Assembly: GCF_029227915.1 (NCBI RefSeq)
Contig: NC_079876.1
Span: forward strand, 13,456,001-13,516,000
DNA: 60,000 nucleotides
Direction: 5' to 3'
From: Hydractinia symbiolongicarpus
Lineage: Eukaryota > Cnidaria > Hydrozoa > Anthoathecata > Hydractiniidae
In this document: positions 1 to 11,200 of the stretch, piece by piece
How the letters are laid out: each line of letters starts with the position of its first letter
Numbering within the stretch: the stretch's first letter is position 1
Notes under the pieces: generated by a model
What the model was told of the DNA's origin: nothing
The model's input: the letters and a program-made list of their open reading frames with translations, nothing else
The model's database searches: none
Made by a program: the position numbers and the translations under genes

Positions 1-28
1 AAATAAAAAAAATCGCATAATAATGCTC

Positions 29-1081
29 AACAAAATCTTAGCACTGGGTTACATACTTTGCATGAGCAATCAGTACCCTTCCAAGACCGTATGGAATGAC
101 GTAAACTGTAAAGCGAAGGAGAGTTTTTTATGGAAGATGGGACAGATAACCATAAAATTCCTGTATGATTAGCAAGACTATTTAAACCATACGATAGTGT
201 GCGGTAAGTCGAGCACAGATTAAGATTACGTAAGTTATAATTATTTTCCCTAATTCAAAAAATTTCAAACATATAACAAGGCGATATTTCGTTTAAAAAT
301 TTATATAATTCTTTCATAAGACTTCTTAAATTAATAACGTGGATGGAACTACTATTTGATAAACTAAGAAGACCCTCAAAACTAGATATGCTATCATTAT
401 TAATTATGCGTAGACAACGTTCATGTATACGATTGATACAATTATTAGCTACGCATCCACAAAACATCCATACCAAAGGACAATAGGAGAACTGAGAATA
501 AAGGTATTAAAAAGAAGTTTCCTCTCTCTTGGAGAAATATACGAAGAAATTCTCTGAAGAACGTTAAGCTTCCTACTGGATTTACAACAAATGTTTCTAA
601 TGTGTGCGGCAAATTTTAGTTTTGTATCAATCGTAATACGGAGCAATGTAATTGTCGAACTCCACTTAATAGTCTGACCTTCAAAAGAAATAAAATTGTC
701 GATACTTCCCATCGTAATATATTGATATTTATTTAAATTTACGAAAATAAAGATAAATCTGTGAGTAAAATTGGTTTAACTTTATCTAGGGTATTGCCGC
801 AAGCATATAAAGTATTACCGTCAGCAAAATTACAAATTTGTAAAAGTGAGACGAAGCAAAATAAATCATTGATAGAGATATTAAAAAAATGGAACACCTA
901 ATATAGATCCTTGAGGAACTCCAACAAGAAGAGGACGCCAAGTACTAACAACAGAGTTTATTCTGGTTCGTTGAAAACGGTTGCTAAGATAAGAATAAAT
1001 GAAATGCAAAGCACTTTTAGCAAAACCATAGGCATGAAGCTTCGCAATAAGTAGGCTATGATTAATCGTATCAAAGTCCAA
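29..1081 (-). pseudogene. Decayed non-LTR retrotransposon reverse transcriptase, 5'-truncated
   Basis: Minus-strand frames together give the C-terminal two thirds of a Jockey/CR1-like reverse transcriptase, which would copy element RNA into a nicked chromosome. In order they read: FDTINHSLLIAKLHAYGF and GVPQGSILG (881-1081), NDLF then NFADGNTLYA (about 790-880), a thumb-like segment with IDTKLKFAAHI and RKLNVLQRISSYIS (449-712), INRIHERCLRIIN (255-476), and a C-terminal tail ending WKGTDCSCKVCNPVLRFC (about 29-250). The catalytic FADD/YADD box reads FADG, so the second aspartate is lost. The frame also shifts at a T7 run after the QGS box and again near 720 and 250. Similarity stops just upstream of FDTINH, so the endonuclease and first RT motifs are missing. 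The copy is dead. The clade assignment is by resemblance only. Confidence 0.85.
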
Positions 1082-2036
1082 TTACCAAAAGCTGGGTTCA
1101 GCCACCTGTTTCGGAACAGACAGGTTGTTGACGTCATCAAAAAACTTTACACCCTTATACCTCTTCAAATGTATACTTTCAAAGCACATAATTCTATAAG
1201 AAGAAAATACTTAAGAAGAAAATTCCGAACTATATTGATAAAAAATAAACTCATTATTGGTGAATCACCTTTCTAATACATAGTCCTATACATTATTTTA
1301 AAGTTTTTGAAGTTCTACGAGATAGAGGCAATAGGTACCAAAAATTAAGTTACTCCCAACCCCTTTCCTGTAAACTTCACAAAGACACCTAACTACAAGA
1401 TCACAATTGGCTTCAATGCTACTATTCATAACTCTAGATTTTGCTGCATTTACTCCTAACCCTTTCTCTTCTAGTCTTTTCTTCCATTTCCAAATTCGTT
1501 ATGAGAACCAAATCAAACACTAAAAAACGGACTAAGTACAGAACCCTGATTTACACCAACATATACACAGGGAATTCCATTAGACGCGTGCGATCGCTCG
1601 CGCACACGCCCGCACACGCGCAACAGCTATTCATGTGTGAGATTCATCGCACACGCTAGTTATGATCTTTACTCGCGTAAAATAAAAAAAATTAACGAAC
1701 GAATTTTAAAAGTTGATTTTCTACAGCGTAGTTAATGTCGCCACTTAAGGCTATGCTTTAAGCATTTAACTATTAAAAACTGTATTCCAAAAATCATTTA
1801 TTATGAATCGCCAGCTTCAACTGTATCAATAAAAACAGTTTATAACCACTTGTGGTTAAATTAATTTTTTTTTAAAAAGTTAATTAAATGCCGTGTTATT
1901 GGATTTATTCAGTTAGATAGATGCTAAAATTTAGTTAAATGTGTGTTTTAGATGATCAAATTTTGTACATCTTAGCTAACTAGCTGTAAAACGCCTAGCT
2001 AATTAGACTGTATCATACATCCTAATTAGGCTGACA
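1082..2036. other. No gene recognised
   Basis: AT-rich DNA with only short frames. A short CG-rich alternating patch of CACACGC/CGCGCA words lies at about 1585-1620. Many CTAGCT and TTAATTAA words occur toward the right end. Confidence 0.5.
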
Positions 2037-2066
2037 TCTTAATTAAGCTGTACAGCTTAATTAAGA
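2037..2066. repeat. 30-bp perfect palindrome
   Basis: Two 15-base arms, the left one TCTTAATTAAGCTGT, meet with no spacer. A 10-bp palindrome, CCTAATTAGG, lies just upstream at 2021-2030. No gene is near enough to give it a role. Confidence 0.85.
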
Positions 2067-2990
2067 GGATTTCCCTGACTGACTAACTTCCATAATTAAG
2101 CCCGTAAATTTAATAAATGTACTTTGATAAATTTAAGTTAGAATATAAATAGCTAACATAGCTTTAGCTAGCTTCTTTGTTGTTTAGAGCTAAGCTAGCT
2201 TAGGGCTAGGCTAGCACTTGTGGAGGAATACTTTAAAATTTGTAGTCTTTAGGTAAGGATGGTAAAGCTACAGAATTTATAAAAATGTCGTTATCCCCTA
2301 TATACACACCACAACTAATTACTGTAACAATAACTGCAGCAGAAAACAGAAGACAGACAGCCATTTTATACAACCCACGAGTTTTCCATGTTTTAAAGTA
2401 AAATTTCGAGTTATTTTACACGACACCGTTCGCACACAAACACAAATCCCCCCTTGTTCCCAGGGATTTTTTTTTAGCGTGCGCGCCTTGTACCCACAAA
2501 TAATCTTAAATAATATGTCGTTATAAAATTTCTTACATACCATTAAGCAGAATCTTATTAAATTAACTATATCATAAATTAAAGTTATATATGTATATAT
2601 ATGTTTTTTTTTACATATTGTTCGTAATTTTTTCAGACGCATCATATCCGAGTGACATCGATTTTAGTTGATGACAACGATCTAGAACCTCGCATACACA
2701 TTATTATGCATTTACATAGACCAAACGATAGTTTTCGTTTATCCAGTTGCTTGTTATTGACATCCGAACATTTCTTTTCTCCGAAATCATTTCACCAAGT
2801 CGTTCGATAAAATGGCTGACATTCTCTTGCTTTTCCTTCGTGCGCATTGAAAACCAATGATGTGAAACTTCCTCGTTCGTGCTGCAATTCACGGTTGTTA
2901 TATGCCCGTTTTTTCTCCTTTTCGTTCATCTCTAATGCTTTCTTAAGGTGGTTCCCCTAGAAAAAAACTATATCGCAGAGGATTGTCTTT
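2067..2990. other. No gene recognised
   Basis: Short frames on the minus strand (2319-2645, 2704-2892) have no recognisable motif. The stretch contains runs of T and GCTAGC-rich patches at 2160-2220. Confidence 0.45.
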
Positions 2991-3147
2991 TCTGAAGATA
3001 CTTGATGAGGATATCATAGTATGCGACAGTACGACAAAATTAAGTCAAAAATTTCATTGGTTGGTTGGTTTCTGAAGATACTTGATGAGGATATCATAGT
3101 ATGCGACAGTACGATAAAATCAAGTCAAAAATTTCATTGGTTGGTTG
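2991..3147. repeat. 80-bp tandem duplication
   Basis: Two near-identical units begin TCTGAAGATACTTGATGAGG at 2991 and 3071 and end in ATTTCATTGGTTGGTTG. They differ at only a few positions, such as ACGACAAAAT versus ACGATAAAAT. Confidence 0.9.
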
Positions 3148-3250
3148 CCATGGTTACCCGTTGACATTTTGACATATGACATTTTGCTGATCGAGGCCTA
3201 ACCAAATAACTGAATAATATGCTTTGTTTCAAGCACCTTTTTGACCGCGT

Positions 3251-3671
3251 ATGTTTTTCAAGGGTCGCGTTTATGGATTGAGTGAAGCGCATTTTCGCAA
3301 GGCTGACTTGTCTTCCAGAGAACTGATGCGGTATTTTTTGGACGAAAGAAAAGCTAAAACAGGGCGAAACAGGCAATATCTCGACACAATAACTGAAAGA
3401 CAAAACTTCCATTTAAAAATCTGTTTCATTTAAACACTAGGTGGTACTAATGCCTGCATCCACAGAAGAAATGGTAAAGCGTGTGTGCTTCGATTTTGAC
3501 ACGGTTAAAAACATAATTGAAGTGTTGATGAGTGACTTTCCACGAGCGAACAAATTTGCTTACAAAATACATCCGCAACGTTATTTGTGTCACTGTATAA
3601 GGAATCGTATATCTCAACGACGTCGTTTTTTATTCGGACTGTCATCCAGTGACAATCCCCATGTAAGATGA
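3251..3671 (+). other. Two short unrecognised open frames
   Basis: Plus-strand frames at 3251-3433 (60 residues) and 3450-3671 (73 residues from the ATG at 3450) have fairly balanced, basic composition, for example VCFDFDTVKNIIEVLMSD followed by FPRANKFAYKIHPQRY. They could be exons of a gene or transposon fragment. I recognise no family, see no clear splice sites that join them, and cannot exclude chance. Confidence 0.2.
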
Positions 3672-3849
3672 CCAGTTTGGAAGATGATTTAATTTTAATG
3701 TCTTCGCGTCTAAATTTCTCTATATCTTCCTACTCTTCTATCATGAAGAATTGTTTGTGCAGGTTCAATAGGGCATATAGTTAATTACTGCGTTGTTTAA
3801 CATTTTCCCCTTCAGTATCAAGTCTGTCATATTCTAATCCAACTTGGAG

Positions 3850-4590
3850 TTAACCCTATTCGGTCCGGGGGGGGGCGGATTCCGCCCCCCCTGACGGTTT
3901 TTTTTAATAACTCCTGATTGCTTTGTTATATGGCTATGATACTTACTGAGTTTCAACATTTATCTATTAGACACCTGCATGCTAATTTTTTAGGTCCCAT
4001 ACTTTTCAGAGGCTTTGATAATGGCCATTACTCGAAACTACCCCTAAAAATCTCTATGAAATCCTTATAATGGGGAAAATATAATAACTCCTGTTAGGAT
4101 TATCCTTAGAACTTGAAACTTGCAACACAACTTTGTTTCATCAAGAAGAATCATTTGGAATAATTTGAACACGTGACTAATCCGATTTCCTGATTTTGTC
4201 GGATTTTACCCGAAAATCGGAAAAAACGGATTTTCGGGCAATTTTTGGCAATTTTTCATCCGATCCATGTAAAAACCGGAAGATATGTTAAATAACTTTT
4301 ATTTAGCTTTCAGAAACTTCAAACAGAATGTAAAAATTCGCTCTAGAACAAAAGTAATTATATTTTAAGCAGATAGTGGTATTTTTAACAATTTTCAAGC
4401 TTTTGATGACGTCACAGAAAATGTGCTGACGCAAGCAAATTTTTTTTGGCGCCATTTTGTTCCTTTTATGACGTACCATAAGTGTGCCAAGTTGAAAAGT
4501 TATTGAGGGGGGGGGGGGCGGAATCCGCCCCCCCCCCCCCCCCCCCACGGTCATAGTATGTTCGAAAAAACCCGGACCGAATAGGGTTAA
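3850..4590. mobile_element. piggyBac-like MITE with TTAA ends and GC hairpins
   Basis: The element is bounded by TTAA followed by CCCTATTCGGTCCGGG, and the exact inverse CCCGGACCGAATAGGG lies before TTAA at 4571-4590. TTAA target sites and CCCT-starting inverted repeats are hallmarks of the piggyBac superfamily. Just inside each end is a G-run/C-run hairpin around GGCGGATTCCGCC (left) or GGCGGAATCCGCC (right). The 740-bp interior has no transposase frame, so it would depend on an enzyme supplied elsewhere. Confidence 0.85.
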
Positions 4591-5164
4591 ATCTATAATT
4601 TGGTCTTGTTTTTGGAACCACGCCTGTTATTTCAAGATCATTTCCATTCATTTTGTTAGAATGAACATTTTTCATCAATCTCCATCTCAACTGTACCATC
4701 CACAATTGCGTTCTTGTTTTAATTTTTTCTTTGTTTTCTATCACGTAACTCTTCTAATGAATAGATTTCTTTTCAGCTTTGATTGGTTAATTTGGTCTTT
4801 TTCAAAATGCACATTTTGAAAGAAAACATTTTAATGCAAGGGTACTTACCATCGCCCCTAACCATTACTTCTCTTTAAGAAACCAAGCAGTGTTAGGAAA
4901 AATGTATGCAGTGTATACAGTGTTCCACCAAGTACATAGTACAGTAAGTTAAACGCAGCAAAAGTAAGCAAATTCGTTTGTAAAATAAGTATTAAGTATG
5001 TAAGAAATCAACAACATATATTTTTAATCTTAAAATGCAAGAGCATGATATAATATGTGTTGTTTGTTTTCATCAGTTACATTTAATTTTCCCTTGGCTG
5101 TAAGATGGAAATATACTGCACTCCTTCGTTCAGGAATGCTGTCATATACACCTACGTTCTTAAT
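4591..5164. other. No gene recognised
   Basis: AT-rich unique-looking sequence with no sizeable frame carrying a known motif. Confidence 0.5.
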
Positions 5165-5460
5165 GAATATGATTTAGCATCGACCCTAATAACTGCACCA
5201 AGGTGTTTTTTTCCTTCGGTGATGATTTTAACGTTTGTTTGTTAGAATATTGACTTCGCCTTTTTTTTTTAATTTTGGCTTCATAATCAACCATGTTTTT
5301 GTTGCTTGTGGGAAATAACAAAATGATGGTCCTCTTTTTTCGATGATACTCCAGAGAGACTTTAACGCAGTCAATCTTCCTGCAGCATCTAAATCGTAGG
5401 TACAGCTGTTTATATTTGTTGAATTTCTTAGTATCAAGAGTTGGTATAGTGCTAACAAAA
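5165..5460 (-). pseudogene. Reverse-transcriptase fragment of a second retroelement family
   Basis: On the minus strand the frame reads DLDAAGRLTALKSLWSII, then GPSFCYFPQATKTWLIMKP, and after a frame change near 5228 NVKIITEGKKHLGAVI. This block resembles the region starting at the YADD catalytic box in an RT family common in cnidarian genomes (YADDA, then a GP..GYFP..SKTWLIVK-type segment, then ITTEGKKHLGA). Here the YADD position appears as YDLD. The fragment lacks the fingers and palm N-terminus and any integrase or recombinase, and it carries a frameshift, so it is a relic. The identification rests on remembered family motifs. DIRS-like elements are the closest guess, but the order is uncertain. 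Confidence 0.65.
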
Positions 5461-5483
5461 ATTCTAACTTTCTTGCTATGCGC

Positions 5484-5605
5484 CAAAATTTATACCATTA
5501 TTACGCGCAAATGGTATGTGCGCCAAATTTAGTACGCGCGAAATCGCAATGAAAGTAAGGTGCGCCAAAATTAGTACGCGCCAAATTTTATACCAATAAC
5601 GTATG
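5484..5605. repeat. GCGCCAAA/GCGCGAAA motif cluster
   Basis: The words TGCGCCAAAATTTATACC, ACGCGCAAATGGTATG, GCGCCAAATTTAGTACGCGC and GCGCCAAATTTTATACCA succeed each other. The outer ends are imperfect inverted copies (GCGCCAAAATTTATACC against GCGCCAAATTTTATACC in mixed orientation). It looks like a small element built from one short degenerate motif. The flanking minus-strand frames over it are translation artefacts of the motif. Confidence 0.5.
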
Positions 5606-6060
5606 TCTTTCAAAGGTGATTTATCTAACCAATGATTTATGAGTTTGGTTATTTCCCGAATAAACCTTTTTCCTGCGCCACCTGAAAAAATAAATTGCTT
5701 CTCCAAAACACGTTTTTATTATAAGCTTCATTTACAGCTATGATGAACTTATAACCAGAGATATTTCCCAATGCAAATAGCTGATTTAGAGGTTCTTGAT
5801 TTTTCACATCACCTGATTGGAATGATTCGGTGTCAATGTAACAGCTTCTTCGTTTTCTTGTGTTGCTTCTATATTTGTTTGTCTTTCTGAGTATCTGCTT
5901 CCGTATCTTGTTTTCTCACCCTTGGAATTTAGTTTACGATTACAGCAACCATATTTCCATTGCATGATTTCTTTGGATGCCATAATAATTATAGACATAT
6001 CTACAACATTCGCTTTACGAAGTCGAGGAGCAGAAAGAGAAAAGAGAGCAACACTCAAAG
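5606..6060. other. No gene recognised
   Basis: A minus-strand frame at 5804-6058 reads through 84 residues but has no recognisable domain and may be chance. Confidence 0.4.
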
Positions 6061-6345
6061 GGGGATTTTCACGAAGCGAATTGAACGGCGAATTCGATGG
6101 CGAATTCGCTTTTTAATTTTCACGACAAAATAAATAAGGCGCTAAATTCATTGTTTACATTAGTTAACCGCGTTCTGATTGGTCAAAAAATAGCAGCGAA
6201 ACTTTTAGCCGCTAAAAAGTAGGAACTGTTTCTGCTTTTCAGCGAAGCGAATATTTCGATGCAAAATCAAAACAAACAAAACTGCGCATGCTGAGATACA
6301 ATTCGCCGTCGAATTCGCCGTTCAATTCGCTTCGTGAAAATCCCT
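6061..6345. mobile_element. hAT-type MITE, copy 1
   Basis: Inverted ends of about 45 bp start GGGATTTTCACGAAGCGAAT and continue with GAACGGCGAATTCGA. The same sequence inverted lies at about 6298-6345. The interior is non-coding (TTTTCACGACAAAATAAAT, then ATTGGTCAAAAAATAGCAGC). A second copy at 17681-17942 lies in the opposite orientation and has an 8-bp target-site duplication, which supports hAT-type ancestry. No clear duplication is visible around this copy. Confidence 0.85.
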
Positions 6346-7340
6346 CGCAATGGGCTTCCTGAAAATCCAAAATCTCTAGAGAAATAAGAATATGTGTAAG
6401 AAAACAAAGAACCAAGTGTTGATCTTCTATCTAAGCGTTTACTAATAAGAATCACTTGGTGGTGGGGTTTTAATTGTGTTGAACCAGTATCATTGGTAAT
6501 TCGTTGTGTTTAGTAAAAGTGGTGTTCCGTAGTGTTCAGTTGAATCAATCACACTAATTTAGCGTTGCGTTATACACAGAAAGAACTAGTGCGAAGATAA
6601 CCTACAGGTTAGTCTTATATATATATTCCAATTTAACACCAAGTTCACAAGGAAAAGAGGGTGAGCTTGATGTTTTGGGTCTTTGAGGCTATGTTGATTT
6701 AAAAAGCTTGTGATTTTTGCGATTTCAATGTCAGCGAAAAGTTCTTTTCTCTGTTTGTGAAAAAAAATTATTATTTTTGCAAAACCACATTTGTAGCAAC
6801 TTTCGTGCCAGAAATTTTTTAAATTTTCTTTTTCCGTTAGAGAAAAGCATCAGCCATGCTGGGAAGACACTACACACGTTCCCAGGAATTTGCGTCAACA
6901 AAAGTAAATTGTTATCCTCTCTTGGAGGGGAATTATCGGTCAATTTGAGACCACACAAAAATGACGTAATGGAAATTTTTAATTGGCTAATGTGGGTCAC
7001 ATGGCAGGGTATTTAAAAGATTGCAACGAGCTGGATGTAAGCTCCGGTTGGTGTGGAAGACTATATATACATATACATAGAAGACAGATGACATATATAT
7101 GTTTCCAATATAGTACACGGAAACATATTTTGATTTCTGGTGCCATAGTGTTACTAGCTAGGGGAGCGTAGCACATGGTAGCACATGGTGTCACGAGCTT
7201 AAAAAAATTTGGTAGTGTTGTAAAAGTTAACTTTTTGTTTTTACTTCGGCGACAGCAATTTTTTAGGATAGGACTGAAAATTGAAGGTATTTTATCATAA
7301 TTTTTTTTTGTTTTTATGTGTTTGTTTGAATGTTGTATTA
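6346..7340. other. No gene recognised
   Basis: AT-rich. Frames on both strands at 6717-7016 overlap each other and show no known domain. Confidence 0.45.
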
Positions 7341-7413
7341 TCAGAATTATTCCAGCTTCGAATCGAGCAGTAATTTCATATCAGTATTATTCCAGCTTCG
7401 AATCGAGCAGTAA
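7341..7413. repeat. 40-bp tandem duplication
   Basis: The block ATTATTCCAGCTTCGAATCG, followed by AGCAGTAATTT, occurs in consecutive units beginning at 7341 and 7381 with one visible mismatch (TCAGAATT versus TCAGTATT). Confidence 0.85.
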
Positions 7414-7893
7414 TTTTTTGCATTTTTCTTGCTTTATTACTTTCCTTCTTTTTAATTTTTCTATTTCTTTTGAAACTTTCTAGACTTGCGCTCTTATTTA
7501 GTATTTAACTACTCTTCTTCTTCTTACACTTTAAAAATACAGAGCGTCCATTCCGGAAGCAGGAGTAGCACTCAAGCACTTTTAACTTTTGAAAAACATA
7601 CCATTTTTGTAGTTTACAAAGAGATAAAGAGTTTTAATCATCTGGTAATTTGTGTCTTAATATTTTTCTAGGCTACAACTTATTGGATTATGAACCATCA
7701 AATATCAAACTATGTTGTTTTGTTTGTTTTTGTTGATACCATGACTTATGTTGTACATGTCATATATAGACTAAACAATTGTATTTAGGGTGACATATTA
7801 ATTTTTAAACATTTGGGGAAACCAAGATTTTGTTTTCAGACTACTAAAAAGATGAACAAAAAATCGTAATTCGAGATTCAAAAAAAATTAAAG
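7414..7893. other. No gene recognised
   Basis: AT-rich sequence without motif-bearing frames. Confidence 0.45.
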
Positions 7894-8184
7894 TACCTTG
7901 AGGGAAGAAATTATTTGCGGAATTAATTTTTGCGGATGTGTGACCCTAAAATGGCATATTTTGCGAAATAATTTTTTTGCGGATAGCGACCTCAAAAGAG
8001 ATATTGCGGAATAAATTTTGCGGAAGTCAGGTAGCTGTAACAATAATTTATATTTGCGGATGAAAAATTTCCAAAGTTTTGCGGAATTTATTTTTGCGGA
8101 TTTGGCCAAAATCCGCAAAAATTAATTCCGCAAAAAAAAGTTTCGCACAAATTTCTTCAGCAAATCATTTCTTCCCTTAAGGTA
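7894..8184. mobile_element. Small inverted-repeat element built of TTTTTGCGGA motifs
   Basis: The left end TACCTTGAGGGAAGAAAT and the right end ATTTCTTCCCTTAAGGTA are imperfect inverse copies. Each is followed inward by AATTAATTTTTGCGGA in opposite orientation. The body repeats TTTGCGGA/TTGCGAAATAA words on one strand. There is no transposase. A degraded relative of the right end (GAATTCCGCAAC, then AATTTCTTCCCTAAAG) lies at about 42830-42880. Confidence 0.7.
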
Positions 8185-8265
8185 GGTGACACCTTTATTA
8201 TTGATAATAATGTCCGATGACTTAAGATGACTTTCTAATTTAAGTAAATATTCTTACAGATATAG

Positions 8266-11200
8266 TCAGACACAAACACTGATCGCCAAAATCAGACCGT
8301 CGTAAAGAAACTTAAAAACATATGGAATACAGACAAAGACACTTTGCAGACAGAAAGATGCGTCTTGATTGGATTTCCTGAAAAAAGCTCGCATATTGGA
8401 CACTTGCTAGGCGAGGTACGGCTGCAATTTTTGCAATTTATTTATATAAGTTTTTTAAAGGGTAGAATCAATACCGTAAAATCTTTTTTAGTGTGTTGGT
8501 TCCCGTCGAACTATCGACGATAGAATCATTAATAAAATACTTCAATTGGTAAGTAAGTAAGAAATGCAAGAGAGATGTCACGACAAAATTTATGTCAATA
8601 ATGAAATGTTTTGAGACACAGCCATGCCACCATGTTCAAGTCGCCATTTCCATTCAACAATAAAAGACGCAGGTAATTATATGTACAAGGCAGCTGTTTC
8701 GCTCGATCAAGCAAATTTGGATATCAAAATTCAGGAATGGAAAAAAGAGTACCTGAGCGATAACTTTTTTTGTAGTTACGAAAAAACAGTAAAAGATGCT
8801 GAAACAGAGTTTGAAAAGCTGAACAATGACTTACAACCGGAAAGTGGCGAAGAAGTGGAAGATGAATTTATACAGGTATATTTTATTTGATACTTTTTTT
8901 TACTTATCTAAAACGCAATAGAGCATTTTCAATTTTGTTTTGTTTTATTAGGTAAGAGAACTAAAAAATGAACAAAGACTTGTTTGTTCATTAAACTTCT
9001 ACACAAAGGCTTTTATTAAAGCGTTATGGTAATCACATATGCTTGCTCGATGCTACCTATAAAAACAACAAAGTATTCGATCCCTCTATACTTCATTGCC
9101 CTGAAGACGAATGTCGATTATCAGATTGCTGGCTTTTTCGCAATGCAGGATGAAAAGTTGATGCAATCACGGAAGCTTTAGAAGTTTTAAAAATTTGGAA
9201 TGATACGTGGAAGTCAATACGCTGCATGGTCGAAAATTGTGAAGAGAAAAGAAAGTTTCGGGGAAAGTTTATATTGTTTTTTTTTGTAAGTTACAAATCA
9301 AGTAATAAATCCTTTTTAAAAACCTTTTTTCAGATTGCCTAGTGTTTTTATGTGATTTTCATCGCCAACAAGCTTGGAAGCGATGGCTCTGTACTGGCTC
9401 AAAGGGAATGCGCTTTATGAAAGATATGGTTCTACCAACATTGCAAAGAATAGCTAACTCGCTTGAAGAGTATAAGAAATCTGCGGAAGACTTACAATGT
9501 AGCGATATATGTAAAAATGACAGCTCTAAATGATTTACACAATGGTTTTCTAAAACCTGGCTTTCCTGCCATAAGGGAAGGGCATTTTCTTGACAATTCA
9601 ATTGTGAAAAGCCACACATTTGTTAAAAAATATTCAAATCCTATTAGAGATACTTTCGAGAAGGCTTAATGGAGATATCCGTCAAGACAAATAATGACGC
9701 CGAGAGAAAAAATTTAATTCAAAGATTTAAAGTATGAGTTCCTGTCCCAGTACAAAGACACGTCTATTAGTGGCAGAGTAAGTGTTTTGCTTACAGATTT
9801 TCTACCATGTTTCACTTAAACATTGCATTTATATTACGTCTATAACATACATTTTGTTCATTTTTTTAGGTATGTTGAAGCAAATAGTCGGCAAAGTTCC
9901 GAGTATAGAAAGTACAATCACACCGCTTTCACAAAGCACTGCATTGAAAAGATCGATCTTTTGAAAGAAATCAATCGAAAATGTCTCTTTCGTGGAGGAC
10001 AATACTGGCTCGTATTTCATCGTCAAACGAAAATAAATACAAGAAGCCCTGGGGGCTCTAAGAATTTCCGCGCGCTACCAAAATATTTGATGAAAACCTG
10101 CTAATTCGTTGTGTTATTGTGCCAAACATTCGAAGGGTTTTGGTGCATGAACCTCTGAAGATAAAGCCCATCAGTGACATTATATCTTACAACAAACGCA
10201 AACAAAACGAAACGTGTCATAATAAACTCACATTTTAAAAGAAATTGCTAACAAAAAATACAGCCTATCATTCATTTTTGAAAGTCTTGCGATTGAGACG
10301 TTTATGGTCTTAACGGCATTAGTTGACAAAAAATCAAAATTTTGATATAACCATCATTTTCAGCATACTTTTTTATTAACTGTGTCAATTTTTGTTGAAA
10401 ATAAAGCAGTTTTAATTTTTGGATAAATTTTGGCCTGAAATGACATTTAGGTGACAAAAAATCAAACTTTTTTACCATCATCATTTTCAGCATACTTTAT
10501 TTGTTAACCGTGCCAGATTTAGCCGAAAATGAAGTGGCTTTAATTTTTGAATCAATTTTGGTCTAAAATGGTATTTAGGTGACAAAAATCAAAATTTTGA
10601 TGTCACCATCATGTTCACCATACTTTTTTTGTTAATTGTGCCAAAATTTGTCAAAAATAAAGTAGTTTTAACTTTTGGACCAATTTTGGCCTAAAATGAC
10701 ATTTAGGTAACAAGAAATCAAAATTTTGATGTCACCATCATGTTCAGCATACTTTATTTGTTTACTGTGCCAAATTTTGTTAAAAATAAAGTAGTTTTAA
10801 TTTTTGCACCAATTTTGGCCTGAAATGAAATTTAGGTAAGAAGAAATCAAAATTTTGATGTCACCATCATGTTCAGCATACTTTATTTGTTAACTGTTCC
10901 AAATTTTGTTGAAAATAAAGTAGTTCTAATTTTTGGACCAATTTTGGCCTAAAATAACATTTAGGTGACAAAACTCAAAATTATTATGTCACCATTATGT
11001 TCAGCATACTTTTTTTGTTAACTGTGCCAAATTTTGTCGAAAACAAATACCAATTTTGGCCTGAAGCGTCAATACTAGACTTCCCAGTAGTTAAGGAGCT
11101 TGGGTACGAAGTTAACATCTGTGACGGACCAACGTGAAATCCCAGGGTCAATTTTTTCTCAAAAAATGCTCCGAAAGAAAAAAACGACGGTTTTAAAGAA

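Noticed and set aside
4303-4744. Minus-strand frames rich in Gly and Pro
   Set aside because: They arise from the G-run/C-run hairpin at the MITE end.
7888-8118. Minus-strand frame with repeated SAKxxSAK-like words
   Set aside because: It is produced by the repeated GCGGA motif of the small inverted-repeat element.
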